A stretch of 64,000 bases of DNA from Candida dubliniensis CD36 (lineage: Eukaryota > Ascomycota > Pichiomycetes > Serinales > Debaryomycetaceae), in contig NC_012860.1 in the NCBI RefSeq assembly GCF_000026945.1, forward strand, positions 1,922,001 through 1,986,000, read 5' to 3'. Position numbers and translations under genes: made by a program. The notes beneath the pieces are model-generated. The model made no database searches and was not told the origin of the DNA. It saw only the letters and a list, made by a program, of their open reading frames with translations. Below are positions 9,641-19,702 of the stretch, one piece after another. The first letter of the stretch is position 1; each line of letters opens with the position of its first letter.

Positions 9641-9916
9641 ACCTGATGTTAAATTTCAGCGTTTGTAGTTGTGTGGGGGACAAAGTGTCTATTTTTTTTT
9701 TTCTTCAAGAAATATCAATACCGACAATCGAAAAATTCATTAGTGCAGTGAATCTGTATGAAATCACCACCTAAAGAGTAGATGAAAAAAAAAAATAAAT
9801 AGAAAAGAAAACTGAGCTACACTACCACATGATGCTTTCTATCGTTCCGTTTTTTTTTTTTTTTTCCCTCTTAGAAAGCTAATTTCGATTTCGGAAGGAA
9901 TCCATTATGTATTATA

Positions 9917-10690
9917 TCAGTGCAGTTTATATAAGAACTGTAGGAAGAATTCCTTAGTATCATTATCCCAATACCACCAATAACTATCGGACATTTTGTC
10001 TTCTTCTAGAGGTTTATCAATTTCATGTTTATTAGGTATCACAATTGCAACATTATCATATGGTTCCGCAGACACAATTAGATACTGATACTTGTTCTCA
10101 TCACCATCATCACTGTCATCATCACCATCGTCTTCATCAGCATCATCGCTTTTGTATTTTTCAATAAAGTTTCGACAATTATTTTGATTTTTCGAAGTCA
10201 ACTCATAATATGACATAATCCTAAACATTGGCTCTTTTATTGTAATTTTCGGCAACTTAATATTAACTAAGATTCCAGTACGTAAGGTTTCTGGATCTCT
10301 AATCTTGGTAATTTTGTAAATAGGCTTGCCTATCTTTTTCCACGATCGTTTTTCTATGTTATTGATGCTCAAAATGTTTTGAGAACTCAACTGATACTCT
10401 CTCTGTTTATTCTGCTTCTCGTCTAAAATCCGTCTTCGCTCCAAGTTCAAATGATGCTTTCTACCACCCAAATGGGATATATATGAAGATTCATTGATAT
10501 GTGTGGTGAGACACAACTTGCATTCTAGCAAACCCAAGTGGTTTCGGAAAACATAAGGATCGTTGTCTATATCCAAAACATGAGTGGATAACAATTCCTG
10601 CACTCGCTGTTTTGTCTGGATATTGATATCTTCATTACTTGCTATTCCACCAGCCCCCTTCTTGGAGTTAACTCGTCCTGAGTAATCCAT
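9917..10690 (-). CDS. PRP11: Splicing factor SF3a subunit Prp11 (SF3a66)
   Basis: 257 residues. Prp11 is part of the SF3a particle of U2 snRNP and helps form the prespliceosome. The N-terminus DYSGRVNSKKGAGG and the following ATTACHMENT-type helix are typical. A U1-type C2H2 zinc finger, CKLCLTTHINESSYISHLGG with paired histidines (about 57-82), is followed by the basic RKHHLNLERRR. The second half contains the beta-rich block (PIYKITKIRDPETLRTGI, then the YLIVSAEPYDNVAIVIPNKH stretch) interrupted by an acidic DDDSDDGDE insert. It ends near WDNDTKEFFLQF, as in relatives. It is divergent from SWI6 across about 430 bp. Confidence 0.92.
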   Translation of the reverse strand: MDYSGRVNSKKGAGGIASNEDINIQTKQRVQELLSTHVLDIDNDPYVFRNHLGLLECKLCLTTHINESSYISHLGGRKHHLNLERRRILDEKQNKQREYQLSSQNILSINNIEKRSWKKIGKPIYKITKIRDPETLRTGILVNIKLPKITIKEPMFRIMSYYELTSKNQNNCRNFIEKYKSDDADEDDGDDDSDDGDENKYQYLIVSAEPYDNVAIVIPNKHEIDKPLEEDKMSDSYWWYWDNDTKEFFLQFLYKLH

Positions 10691-11117
10691 TGTTGTGATT
10701 AAAGAAATGTGTACATACTAGGAAAAGTGCCACCTTCAATTTTTCTGTACAAATTATCCTTTGTCTTTCTCATCATGTCGAAATGTCGTAAAAGACATTT
10801 CTTTTTCTCTCCCTCGCTCATTCATTCGAATTTCACCAAAAACGTAAAAAAAATGCGTGCACGTGAACAACGCGTTTATTACAAAATGGCAACAAAAAAA
10901 AAAAAACGGAATATAGAAAAATTCTAATAATTATCAACAATTATCTTAGTTTTATAGAAGAGAAGTCTTTTCGTCTTTCACAACAGCAGTTTCAAATTTA
11001 AAAAAGAAAAGAAGAAACGAAGAAGAAGAAAAAAAGATAAGAAACCGAATAACATAATTCTCACACTTATTTCATTCAGAAAGAGCTGAACGTGATCATC
11101 ATAAACACTGGTTTGCC
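10691..11117. promoter_or_regulatory. Divergent PRP11/SWI6 intergenic region
   Basis: No gene is supported. It contains an E-box CACGTG (10860-10865) and, five bases on, an MCB box ACGCGT (10870-10875), then AG-rich tracts closer to SWI6. The rest is T- or A-rich spacer. Confidence 0.6.
10870..10875. promoter_or_regulatory. MluI cell-cycle box (MCB) upstream of SWI6
   Basis: ACGCGT is a perfect MCB, the target of the MBF factor of which Swi6 is a subunit. It lies about 245 bp upstream of the SWI6 start codon. This suggests the gene is under its own G1/S circuit, as reported for S. cerevisiae SWI6. Binding here is not shown. Confidence 0.55.
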
Positions 11118-13322
11118 ATGGATTCACCAATACACATTGGTGATTTGACAACACAGTCAATTCAACAAAAATTAATAGAGACCCACATTAACAACAGTAG
11201 CAATACCAATAAGAATAGAAACAACAAGAACAATAACAACAACAACTGCGCTGTATCGTCAACAATTTATTCATCAATATACTCTGGTGTGAAAACCATT
11301 CAGTTAACATTGAAACTAGATTCTGACAAAAGCAACAATAACAACAACAAGGATCTCAAATTAGACAACAAAAGTCATAATGAAATTATAGTTTTAAGAA
11401 GAGTGCAAGATTCGTTTGTTAATATTACTCAATTATTTCAAATTTTAATTAAATTGGATTTATTGTCAGCAAGCCAAGTTAATAACTATTTTGACAACGA
11501 GATATTATCAAACTTAGAGTACTTTGGATCATCCAGCAATACCCCACAGTATTTAGATTTAAGAAAGCACCAAAATACTTTTCTCCAGGGAATATGGATA
11601 CCATATGATAGAGCTGTTAATTTGGCTTTGAAGTTTGATGTTTATGAAATAACAAAGAAATTGTTTTTAGTTGATGTCCATGATTTCAACAAATTGCCTA
11701 AAGCGAACAAAAGATTGTATGAGGATGATGCCAACAGTGATAGCGATATATTGGACTCTCCTTCCAAGAAACAAAAGTTGGATAAAAGCTCCAAAAAAGA
11801 TTTGCTTTCCAATGGGAGAGCAGTAAGCCAAAAACTCATAGCATCGTCGATATCACAGAATTCAAACTACCCATTCACATTGCCGGCTGTAATCATCGAT
11901 GACAACAATGCTGAAATTGCTAATGACATCAAAGTCAAGTTAGGAGATGTGTTTAAACGTGATGATGAAAAGCCCGAAGGGATTTCGTTTGAGGAGGTAA
12001 AACTTGCATTTGCAGACGCTTTGTCAAGGTATACGTTGGAGACGATTATAGACATTCCGTTGGACCTGAAAGGTCAAACTGCATTGCATTTTGCTTCAAC
12101 TCTAGCATCTTTGAACTTAGTCTCTGCGTTTATTGAATTGGAATTGAATTCACCAATCAGAGGTAACAATGCAGGTGAGTCTCCATTAATCTCCTGCATT
12201 CAGGTAACAAACTCCATGGAGAAAGGTAACTTCACCAAAATCCTTAGCAATTGGTTGTACCCAGACATCTGGTTGTTAGACAAAAGAAAAAGAACAGTCT
12301 TGCACCATTTGACGTTACAGATTGATAAGAACGACAGCTTTAAGTTCTACACCACCAAGATTTTAGAGTACATCATAAGCGAAAACAACCAGAACTTGCT
12401 AGATTTCCGAGCCAACATACTCAACGCACAGGATGAAGATGGCAACACGGCATTGCATTTGGCTATAGAAAAGGATTCAAAATGGTTTATTAAAGTTTTA
12501 GTGGATTTGGGCGCTGACACATCCATTTCAAATAAACGTGGTACAAAGCCCTCTGATTTTGAAATAATCAGGGACTTGGGTTCAGTCGAAAATGATGATC
12601 AAATATTTGATTTGATATCTACTGGCTTGGAGTTTTTGAATAAAAGGTTGGAAATTGGGGGTGAAAAACTACCAGAAGCAGAAAGTCCCAAAGTGGTAAC
12701 GACCCCCAAGATGATAGATCGGGAAGGAAGTTCATCGTCCGGTAAAATATTCAATAGCATTCAGCAATTGCTTTCCAATACTAATGTTGAATACGAAAAC
12801 ATTTTGAACTCCAAAAGAGAACAGATCAAACAATTAGATAGAGCTCTTCATGATGCCACCATTGTCACTGCTAACAATCGTTTCAACACCAAAAAAATAA
12901 CTGAAAAGTTGGTGAATTTGGACAACTTGAAATTGCAAGTTGCAAATGTCACAGATAAGCTAGCTCTATCAAAGCAAGAGTTGAATGAGAAAATAGATGA
13001 GAACAAAGAGTATGATGCCGATGCTCCATTTATAATACCTCAAGTATTTGACAAATTAAAAGAGGGCAAAGAACCAGAGCAAGATTTAAAGGCTGGCGAC
13101 TATTTATTGAATCAGTTACAGCCAACACCAATACTAAAAGCTAGAATACAGGCTTACAGAGAGATCAACAGAAAATTAGAGAAAGAATTGAAAACTTTGG
13201 TCGACTATAGTGACTTGACTTCTAAGTTCAAAAAAGTTGTCAGTATATGTACAAATGTTGGTGTAAACGAAGTTGATGAATTTTTAGACGGTTTGTTAGA
13301 AGCGGTGGAAGGACAACAGTAA
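11118..13322 (+). CDS. SWI6: Cell-cycle transcription cofactor Swi6 (SBF/MBF subunit)
   Basis: 734 residues. Swi6 is the shared regulatory subunit of the G1/S factors SBF and MBF. An Asn-rich stretch (about 28-47) precedes a degenerate APSES/KilA-N fold (about 55-195: IIVLRRVQDSFVNITQLFQI ... GIWIPYDRAVNLALKFDVYE) that in Swi6 does not bind DNA. Ankyrin repeats lie at about 310-480 (GQTALHFASTLASLNLVSAF and DEDGNTALHLAIEKDSKWFI). A C-terminal coiled coil (about 545-725) is the region that contacts Swi4 and Mbp1. CTG at 12066-12068 sits at the D-x-x-G turn of an ankyrin repeat and reads better as serine. The lack of a normal DNA-binding domain separates it from SWI4 and MBP1. Confidence 0.92.
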   Translation: MDSPIHIGDLTTQSIQQKLIETHINNSSNTNKNRNNKNNNNNNCAVSSTIYSSIYSGVKTIQLTLKLDSDKSNNNNNKDLKLDNKSHNEIIVLRRVQDSFVNITQLFQILIKLDLLSASQVNNYFDNEILSNLEYFGSSSNTPQYLDLRKHQNTFLQGIWIPYDRAVNLALKFDVYEITKKLFLVDVHDFNKLPKANKRLYEDDANSDSDILDSPSKKQKLDKSSKKDLLSNGRAVSQKLIASSISQNSNYPFTLPAVIIDDNNAEIANDIKVKLGDVFKRDDEKPEGISFEEVKLAFADALSRYTLETIIDIPLDLKGQTALHFASTLASLNLVSAFIELELNSPIRGNNAGESPLISCIQVTNSMEKGNFTKILSNWLYPDIWLLDKRKRTVLHHLTLQIDKNDSFKFYTTKILEYIISENNQNLLDFRANILNAQDEDGNTALHLAIEKDSKWFIKVLVDLGADTSISNKRGTKPSDFEIIRDLGSVENDDQIFDLISTGLEFLNKRLEIGGEKLPEAESPKVVTTPKMIDREGSSSSGKIFNSIQQLLSNTNVEYENILNSKREQIKQLDRALHDATIVTANNRFNTKKITEKLVNLDNLKLQVANVTDKLALSKQELNEKIDENKEYDADAPFIIPQVFDKLKEGKEPEQDLKAGDYLLNQLQPTPILKARIQAYREINRKLEKELKTLVDYSDLTSKFKKVVSICTNVGVNEVDEFLDGLLEAVEGQQ

Positions 13323-13485
13323 TTAATTTTACAACCTGGAAGAAAAAAAAAAAAACAAACGTTTCCTTTTTTTTATTTTGTATGTTTATTTTGTATATTA
13401 TTATTAGCTTAATCCATGTCAACTTGTTGAAATGTGTTTCTAAAGCACCGTGTATTGCGTTGTATGGTTCTCTATACCTCTTCTA

Positions 13486-14061
13486 CTATACCAAACCCAG
13501 ATAGGAGTTTAATGCTGCAGCTATTCCTGAATCTAGTTGGGCCAATTTTTTAAAGTCATTCAAATCCAATTTGTCGGTATTTTTGTCCTTGCCCAATAAC
13601 TGGAAATATCTATCTACCCTAGCCTCGGGAGTTTGTTGATCGTCTGGCAACTCCACCATCGGTCCAACCATTTTATAAGTAGCCTTCACGATGGGCAAAA
13701 TTTCTTTATAACCTATTTTTCCTTCCTTTTTATAATCATACATTTTAAAGCTCCAGTTGATTTTCTGCTCCTCTGTGCCTCTGCTGGTTATACTCAATGC
13801 AATTATAAACTCTTTGAAATCAATATACTTTGAATTATCCAAATCGAAAACTCTAAACAAATAATGGCAATAATCAGTTGGATCGCCAAATGGGAAAAAT
13901 TGCTTGTACACTTTCACAAACTCTTCTTCGGATAATTGCCCCAGCGGACAGTCTCTTAGAAACCCTTTGTACCATTGTTGCAATTCACGTTTATCAAAAT
14001 ACGTGGCCTGTCGAAGTTGCCTCAAATCATCTTTTGATAATTTAGAAACTGTTTTCCCCAT
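13486..14061 (-). CDS. FRQ1: Neuronal calcium sensor Frq1 (frequenin)
   Basis: 191 residues, standard for the family. Frq1 is an N-myristoylated EF-hand protein that activates the PI4-kinase Pik1 at the Golgi. MGKTVSKLSKDDL gives the Gly2 myristoylation signal. EF2 contains DLDNSKYIDF (about 73-82), EF3 YDYKKEGKIGYKE (about 109-121) and EF4 KDKNTDKLDL (about 155-164). The GFLRDCPLGQL degenerate EF1 with Cys-Pro is conserved in NCS-1 proteins. EF3 is atypical (Lys-Lys-Glu within the loop) and may bind calcium weakly. It is convergent with SWI6 and divergent from SDH5. Confidence 0.93.
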   Translation of the reverse strand: MGKTVSKLSKDDLRQLRQATYFDKRELQQWYKGFLRDCPLGQLSEEEFVKVYKQFFPFGDPTDYCHYLFRVFDLDNSKYIDFKEFIIALSITSRGTEEQKINWSFKMYDYKKEGKIGYKEILPIVKATYKMVGPMVELPDDQQTPEARVDRYFQLLGKDKNTDKLDLNDFKKLAQLDSGIAAALNSYLGLV

Positions 14062-14389
14062 GCTGCTATAGTAAGAAGTAATATAGATGTGGAAGATTAT
14101 ACAACGAATAAATAAAAAAAAACCGAAATCCTGATATCTTTTTATTTACCTATTGATGATACGTTTTAAACGAGCCCAAAAAGAAGTAGAAAAAATAGTG
14201 AGTTCACACACAACTTTACTAGACAGATTGGTAACATTGGAGAACTTTTGAACTGTATGAGTTCTCCACCAGGACACGACATTTACAAATCCACCAAGGA
14301 CAACAAGGTAAAAAAAAGTTGAAAAAAAAAAAGAGTTGGAGAACGTTGGGATTATACTTTCAGATTTGTCATTTCAACTATAATAAACA
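14062..14389. other. Intergenic: divergent FRQ1/SDH5 promoters
   Basis: About 330 bases with A tracts (14113-14122, 14311-14331) and no gene or strong motif that I recognise. Confidence 0.6.
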
Positions 14390-14857
14390 ATGTTAAGTAA
14401 GTCCTGTCGTGCTATTTCCCAGAGATCATTTTCTCAATCTCTGCTTGTTTTTGCTAATTATGGAAAGCCTCAAAATCCTCCAATAGATACAGAAATCAAA
14501 TTGAAAATCCAACCAATTGTCAGAACCGGGGAAACTATTGAAGTTAAAAGAGCCAGATTATTGTACCAATCGCGAAAGAGGGGTATTTTGGAAAGTGATT
14601 TGCTATTGAGTAGGTTTGCTGATAAGTATTTGAAAACAATGACCATGGAAGAATTGGACGAATATGACAAATTACTCGATGAAGCCGATTGGGATATTTA
14701 TTATTGGGCAACGAAAAACTACAAGATTACTCCACTACCTGATAAATGGAAGGACTCAAAAATTTTAAAAGAAATCCAGAAAATTGCTAATAATGAAGAA
14801 AAAGTTATCATGAGAATGCCTGAGTTGAACTTAGAACCTGAATCCAACACCAAGTGA
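14390..14857 (+). CDS. SDH5: Succinate dehydrogenase assembly factor 2 (Sdh5/Emi5)
   Basis: 155 residues. SDHAF2/Sdh5 binds the flavoprotein Sdh1 in the mitochondrial matrix and is needed for its covalent flavinylation. Residues 1-25 ([18 protein letters not shown]) are an Arg/Ser presequence. The core (about 48-130) carries the family pattern [20 protein letters not shown], the helix with [18 protein letters not shown], and a final conserved WATKN. It lies downstream of FRQ1, with its own promoter. Confidence 0.92.
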   Translation: MLSKSCRAISQRSFSQSLLVFANYGKPQNPPIDTEIKLKIQPIVRTGETIEVKRARLLYQSRKRGILESDLLLSRFADKYLKTMTMEELDEYDKLLDEADWDIYYWATKNYKITPLPDKWKDSKILKEIQKIANNEEKVIMRMPELNLEPESNTK

Positions 14858-15340
14858 TAGAGCTTTTTCACATGTTTTAAGCACAGCATATACTTCAAAC
14901 AAATCTGGTTTATCTTGTAAATATACAAACCCTATTTATTATCAAATCTCTCTACAAACAACTAAAAGTAGAAGGAAGAATAAGTTTTCCAGAGTACACG
15001 ACCTAGTTGTGTTTTTCAGTTTTTTTTTTTTTTGCCCTTTTTCTTTTCTTCCCTGGCTCAGAAGTTAGAAAAAAAAAATAACAATAAAACCAGTTTTCGT
15101 CATCCGGTGTTTACCTATTAAACTCCTCACATTATCAAAGTCCATCATCCTTTTAACTTTCAATTCAATTAGGTACTGAAAAGATAAAAGAAATATCCAA
15201 GAGATACTAGGTACTACATTGTGAAGAATAGTAAAGAAAAGAAATACTATCACAGAATTCCAACAATACGTCAGAAACAAAACACTACCTTCAATCCAAG
15301 GGCAAAAGTATAATTGAGTCGAATATTTTAGATATAATCA
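14858..15340. other. Intergenic: SDH5 3' flank and HOS4 promoter
   Basis: About 480 bases. A T tract lies at 15019-15031 and AG-rich leader-like sequence precedes HOS4. No ORF or RNA gene is supported. Confidence 0.6.
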
Positions 15341-18300
15341 ATGTCATACAATAGCAATACGCATTATACTCCTAGATATGGTAAGAACCATTCGAAGAAA
15401 GTATACGACAGCGCCTCAGGTGGCAGAGAAGGAATAACTCTGCAAGGTAATCAGAGTTCCAGCACATATATTGGCTCAGCAGGAAAAGACCGCGAAGCAA
15501 GTGCAAGTTCCTTGTCATATTCATCAAGCAGGCGTGACACATATAGTGGGTCTGGTTATAGATCTCGTTATGAATCATACACTCCTAAAACAAGTTCGTC
15601 TAGCAGTAATTCGTATTACAGGAATGGATCAACTGGTGGAAGCACTTATTACGGACCCCGAAGTCATCCAAGTAATGGACAAAATATTATAGGTGGGGTA
15701 AGTGGCAATAGCAGTAATAATGTACTAAACAGAAGACGGCCTGGATTTGATAGATATGATTCATATTCAAAGTATCTGGATGGGAATGATAAGTTTATTT
15801 CGAGAGCTGGAAACTATAGTAGCAGTAGGAAAAGTTCAGATTCTGCAAGTAATTATGACGTTAAAGAAGATAAAAAAAGGCCAGCATATGTCAATGGGAA
15901 TAGTGCGAATGATCGTTTGAATAATTCAATGATTAGTTCGGATCAACGAAGTCCCAAATTTTCTCCTCAAGGGCGTGCAGCTAGAGATAAGAAAGGGCTT
16001 GAGCTGTTTGATTTCAGAGCAGATGATGCTTCGAAAAGATCTGCCACCAAGGAAGCTCAGAGTTTTACTAATGATTCACGAAAGAGTTCCATAAGTGATA
16101 TGTCAAGCCAAAAGTTTTCAAGAGAAAGTTCACGCAATGTTTCACGAGAAAGCAGCAGGAGAAGTTCCATAATAAAGATAGATCATCACACTAATATTGA
16201 AGCACCAACACAACCGGAAAGTACAATGAACAGAGACAGCAAAAACGAGAGAAACATGGCTTTGAATTCAGCATCGGCCAAACCGAGTGTCGAAGAGCCT
16301 GGTAAATCTCTGAAGCCCATGATCACCAAGAAAACTTCCTTCACCGATTACTTAAAATCAACCAAAATTAAAGCTAAAGAAGAAAAGATAACAAAAGAGA
16401 AGAGTGACGAAACAATTAATTACACGGAACAGCAATCAGAACCAAGTCAACACAGCAAGCAACTCTTGACCGAAGAAAAAGATAAAAAATCAGATCCCAA
16501 ACGTGAAGTGAATTTGAAAGACAATAATGATGGCGTGAAAGTTACAGCTAGCTGTGGACTGGGACCAGATACGAATGTTGAAAACCTCGATTCAGATAAA
16601 TCAGAAACGCTTCAACCAAAACTTACCCGGTCAGAATCATTTGGCGACACGTCATTATTGTCTCCAGTTAATGAAAGTGACACCGACTTCAATTTCAATG
16701 AATTAGCAGAAATACCCGAAACAAAGAACGATTCAGTTGTGGCTTCGAATGTGTTAGAAAATATTGATGAGAATGGCAACGTTTCGGAAGCAGAAACTGT
16801 TATAGCAGATGACCTTCCACGCCTTGACGAAGCAAAGGAACTTATACGTGAACAAACGGAAGATACAAACAGACACAAATTAAAGAAGACGAAATTGAAT
16901 ACCATTTTTAGTTCCGATGAAGAGGAAGAAGATGTTCAGAAACCAGATCCCAAACTTGAAGGGGTAGAAGAATTACCAAAAGATGGCAAACATTCTGATA
17001 TTGAAGATTTGAAAGTAACCGAGAAACCTAGTAAAGGCAAAGCACCACTGAATGAACCTGAAGCAAAAATGAGCAATGAGAAACAAAGAGATCACAAGCT
17101 AAGTGACAAATTAACCGTTAAAGAAGAGAAAACTTTGTTAGATAATTACAAAGAACACAACAGTTCAGAGGATTCAAAACATCCCGACAATAGTATTAAA
17201 TCGGAATCAAAGATCTCAAGATCCAAGAAGTTACCTTATAAGCTTAAGCGTGATTCAAGTGGTCGATCATTACTACAACGAGCTTGCAAAAAGGGTAATT
17301 TTGCTGATGTTCAAGATTACATCGAGAGGGGTGCAAGTGCGAATGAAAAGGATTTTTGCGGTTTCACGTGTTTGCATGAGGCCGCTTTAGAAGGTCATAC
17401 ACAAATTGTGAAATATTTAATTGAGAATGGGGCTCATGTAAATGCCAAAGCAGATGAAGCTGGTGACTCCGAGACTCCATTGATTGATGCTGCTGAAAAC
17501 AAACATCTTGATTGTGTTAAAGTGTTGCTAGAAAATGACGCCGACCCTACTATTTTTAATATTGATGGATTCACGGCTCTAACTAAGATTTACAACGAGC
17601 ATGAAGGAGAAGACGGGTATGAGGAAATCATACAAGTTCTAGAAGAAGCAACTGCAAACTTCAACAGTCGTTTACCAAGAGAAGTTCAGTTTGCGTCGGA
17701 TAGCCCAACTGGAAATGGTCCAATTATGGAAGATCCAAATGACAACTATTTTGCAGACTTGATTAAAGGCAAAGGAATATATAAATACGCTGCCGAGAAT
17801 TCAAAAGAAAAAACAGCAGAGTATTTTGTTGCTGGTCATAATTTGGAAGGAAAACCAGATATTTTAATTTTAGCCGCCAGAAATGGCCACGCAGAACTAG
17901 TTGATATTATATTGGGTTTGAACCCTACACCTTTTAATATTGATACTGAATCGAGTTGTGGTGTGACTGCTCTATTGGCGAGTATAGGACGCGGCCATTT
18001 TGAAGTTGTGGATTCGTTGTTGTCAAAAGGTGCTGATCCATTCAAGACTAGAAAAAAAGATGGGTTGAATGCTTTAGAGATTGCCCAGCATTCGCCACAT
18101 TTTGATTCCCGAGAAGTTAGTGTAATAATGAGATATATGGAGAAGAAGAGTGGAACCAAAATCTTGTCCGGAATTCCATCCAGAGTAGTATCTCAAGCTA
18201 CTTCTCGAGCAACTTCTCGGGCACCTTCCGTTCCGGTGTCATCAGATGAAGATGAAGCGGTAGAAGAAAAAGAGATTGAAGCACATCCAAATACTAAGAA

Positions 18301-19486
18301 TATTGAAAGAAAGCTGGAGAAGAAAATCTTGAGACCAGCTAATGATCATAGCAATAGTCAGAAACCCAACGAGTTCACTGGTCGCAAATTAGAAAAGACT
18401 TATAGCAACGAGGAGAGAAAACGGAAACGTGAATGGTTAGACGAAGACCCTAAACAACCCCATCAATTGAAGAAATCCAAGTCTGATTTGAAATTGAAAT
18501 CACTGGAGAGAGAATTTGCTTCTGATGACCACAACACCAGTGAAAATCATTCTGATACTTTTGCAGAGAAAGGAAAGCGTTCATCGGCGTCACCACCAGC
18601 ACCACCTTCTCAATCGGTTATTAAGGCTCAAGAAGAACAAAAAATCAAAGATGCTGAAGAGACCAGATTGTGGCAAGAAAAAGTCGAAGCCAAAAAGAGA
18701 GCTCGAAGAGAAATGTTTTTAAAGTCCGAGAAAGAGAAAGAGCAGAAACGGAAGGAAGAAGAAGAAATGCGAGCACAAGAGGAAAAACGAATTGCGAAGG
18801 CGAAACGGGAAGAACAGGAGAGACTTGCAAGAGAGGCAGAAGAGCAATCAAAAGAGCTAGAAGAAAAGAAAGTAGGGTTAAGACAACAATTAACATTAAA
18901 CCATTATCCCATTGGGTTGCGTTATTGCAAGTTCGATGGAAAACCGGATATTTCCGTCGTTGATAAGTATTTGCCTTTCTATGTTTTTGTAATTGAGGAT
19001 AAAAACTATGTTGTTGATTTGCAAGTTTCCTTGATCACATCAACAGTTGCTAGCAAGTTTCTCAATACTGCACAACCCCATCAGAAGAGGGAAATAGATA
19101 CCACTGAAAAAAACAAATTGTGGAAGCTTTTCTTTAAATTCATTGGTATCGATCCCAGAAATCCAAATTGTGATCAAAGAAGTACAATTACAAATGGTCA
19201 AAAACAGTTTCAGAATTTGTTGCTTCATTTTGTGGAGGCGGATTCAGTTGAAGAATTTTTAAAAGAATTTCCGGAAGTGCACTTAAAAACAAAAGAAAAC
19301 CAAATCAATGTTAGTTTAGAGTCCTTGAGCGGGTTTTCAGATTGTTTCAACGATAATATCATAGTTGATGGGAACCTGGAAATTGATATTGATTCCAAAA
19401 AAATCGAAAAGTTTATTCCTCCTCATTTAAATACTAGGAAAGACATTATCAGGACGGTCAGTACTTTAGCTCACCCACTATGGTGA
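15341..19486 (+). CDS. HOS4: Ankyrin-repeat subunit of the Set3 histone deacetylase complex (Hos4-like)
   Basis: 1381 residues. Hos4 is a subunit of the Set3C deacetylase complex, which in C. albicans restrains the yeast-to-hypha switch. The first ~630 residues are Ser/Arg/Lys-rich and disordered. Ankyrin repeats occupy about 640-920 (SLLQRACKKGNFADVQDYIE, then CLHEAALEGHTQIVKYLIEN, then TPLIDAAENKHLDCVKVLLE, and a later GVTALLASIGRGHFEVVDSL). A highly charged coiled coil lies at about 1090-1180. A compact C-terminal region of about 190 residues follows (HYPIGLRYCKFDGKPDI ... YVVDLQVSLI), also seen in Hos4 homologues. I assign it by domain order and size. Another large ankyrin protein is possible but less likely. 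Confidence 0.85.
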   Translation: MSYNSNTHYTPRYGKNHSKKVYDSASGGREGITLQGNQSSSTYIGSAGKDREASASSLSYSSSRRDTYSGSGYRSRYESYTPKTSSSSSNSYYRNGSTGGSTYYGPRSHPSNGQNIIGGVSGNSSNNVLNRRRPGFDRYDSYSKYLDGNDKFISRAGNYSSSRKSSDSASNYDVKEDKKRPAYVNGNSANDRLNNSMISSDQRSPKFSPQGRAARDKKGLELFDFRADDASKRSATKEAQSFTNDSRKSSISDMSSQKFSRESSRNVSRESSRRSSIIKIDHHTNIEAPTQPESTMNRDSKNERNMALNSASAKPSVEEPGKSLKPMITKKTSFTDYLKSTKIKAKEEKITKEKSDETINYTEQQSEPSQHSKQLLTEEKDKKSDPKREVNLKDNNDGVKVTASCGLGPDTNVENLDSDKSETLQPKLTRSESFGDTSLLSPVNESDTDFNFNELAEIPETKNDSVVASNVLENIDENGNVSEAETVIADDLPRLDEAKELIREQTEDTNRHKLKKTKLNTIFSSDEEEEDVQKPDPKLEGVEELPKDGKHSDIEDLKVTEKPSKGKAPLNEPEAKMSNEKQRDHKLSDKLTVKEEKTLLDNYKEHNSSEDSKHPDNSIKSESKISRSKKLPYKLKRDSSGRSLLQRACKKGNFADVQDYIERGASANEKDFCGFTCLHEAALEGHTQIVKYLIENGAHVNAKADEAGDSETPLIDAAENKHLDCVKVLLENDADPTIFNIDGFTALTKIYNEHEGEDGYEEIIQVLEEATANFNSRLPREVQFASDSPTGNGPIMEDPNDNYFADLIKGKGIYKYAAENSKEKTAEYFVAGHNLEGKPDILILAARNGHAELVDIILGLNPTPFNIDTESSCGVTALLASIGRGHFEVVDSLLSKGADPFKTRKKDGLNALEIAQHSPHFDSREVSVIMRYMEKKSGTKILSGIPSRVVSQATSRATSRAPSVPVSSDEDEAVEEKEIEAHPNTKNIERKLEKKILRPANDHSNSQKPNEFTGRKLEKTYSNEERKRKREWLDEDPKQPHQLKKSKSDLKLKSLEREFASDDHNTSENHSDTFAEKGKRSSASPPAPPSQSVIKAQEEQKIKDAEETRLWQEKVEAKKRARREMFLKSEKEKEQKRKEEEEMRAQEEKRIAKAKREEQERLAREAEEQSKELEEKKVGLRQQLTLNHYPIGLRYCKFDGKPDISVVDKYLPFYVFVIEDKNYVVDLQVSLITSTVASKFLNTAQPHQKREIDTTEKNKLWKLFFKFIGIDPRNPNCDQRSTITNGQKQFQNLLLHFVEADSVEEFLKEFPEVHLKTKENQINVSLESLSGFSDCFNDNIIVDGNLEIDIDSKKIEKFIPPHLNTRKDIIRTVSTLAHPLW

Positions 19487-19702
19487 TACTAGAGTTAAAT
19501 CACACTTTTTTTTTTTTCTTTTTTATCGAAATATACAAGTGTTTAAGTAATTACTTTCCTTTTGGCAAGTGTACTTTTGTAAAACCTCTTAAGACATCGC
19601 TAAACAGTCTCAAGAAAAAAGAAGGGAAAAAAAAAAAAAATATCAATCATATTGAAAAAGATTCAACAAGGGTAAGTTGTATCTTCTATAACACTTCAGC
19701 AA

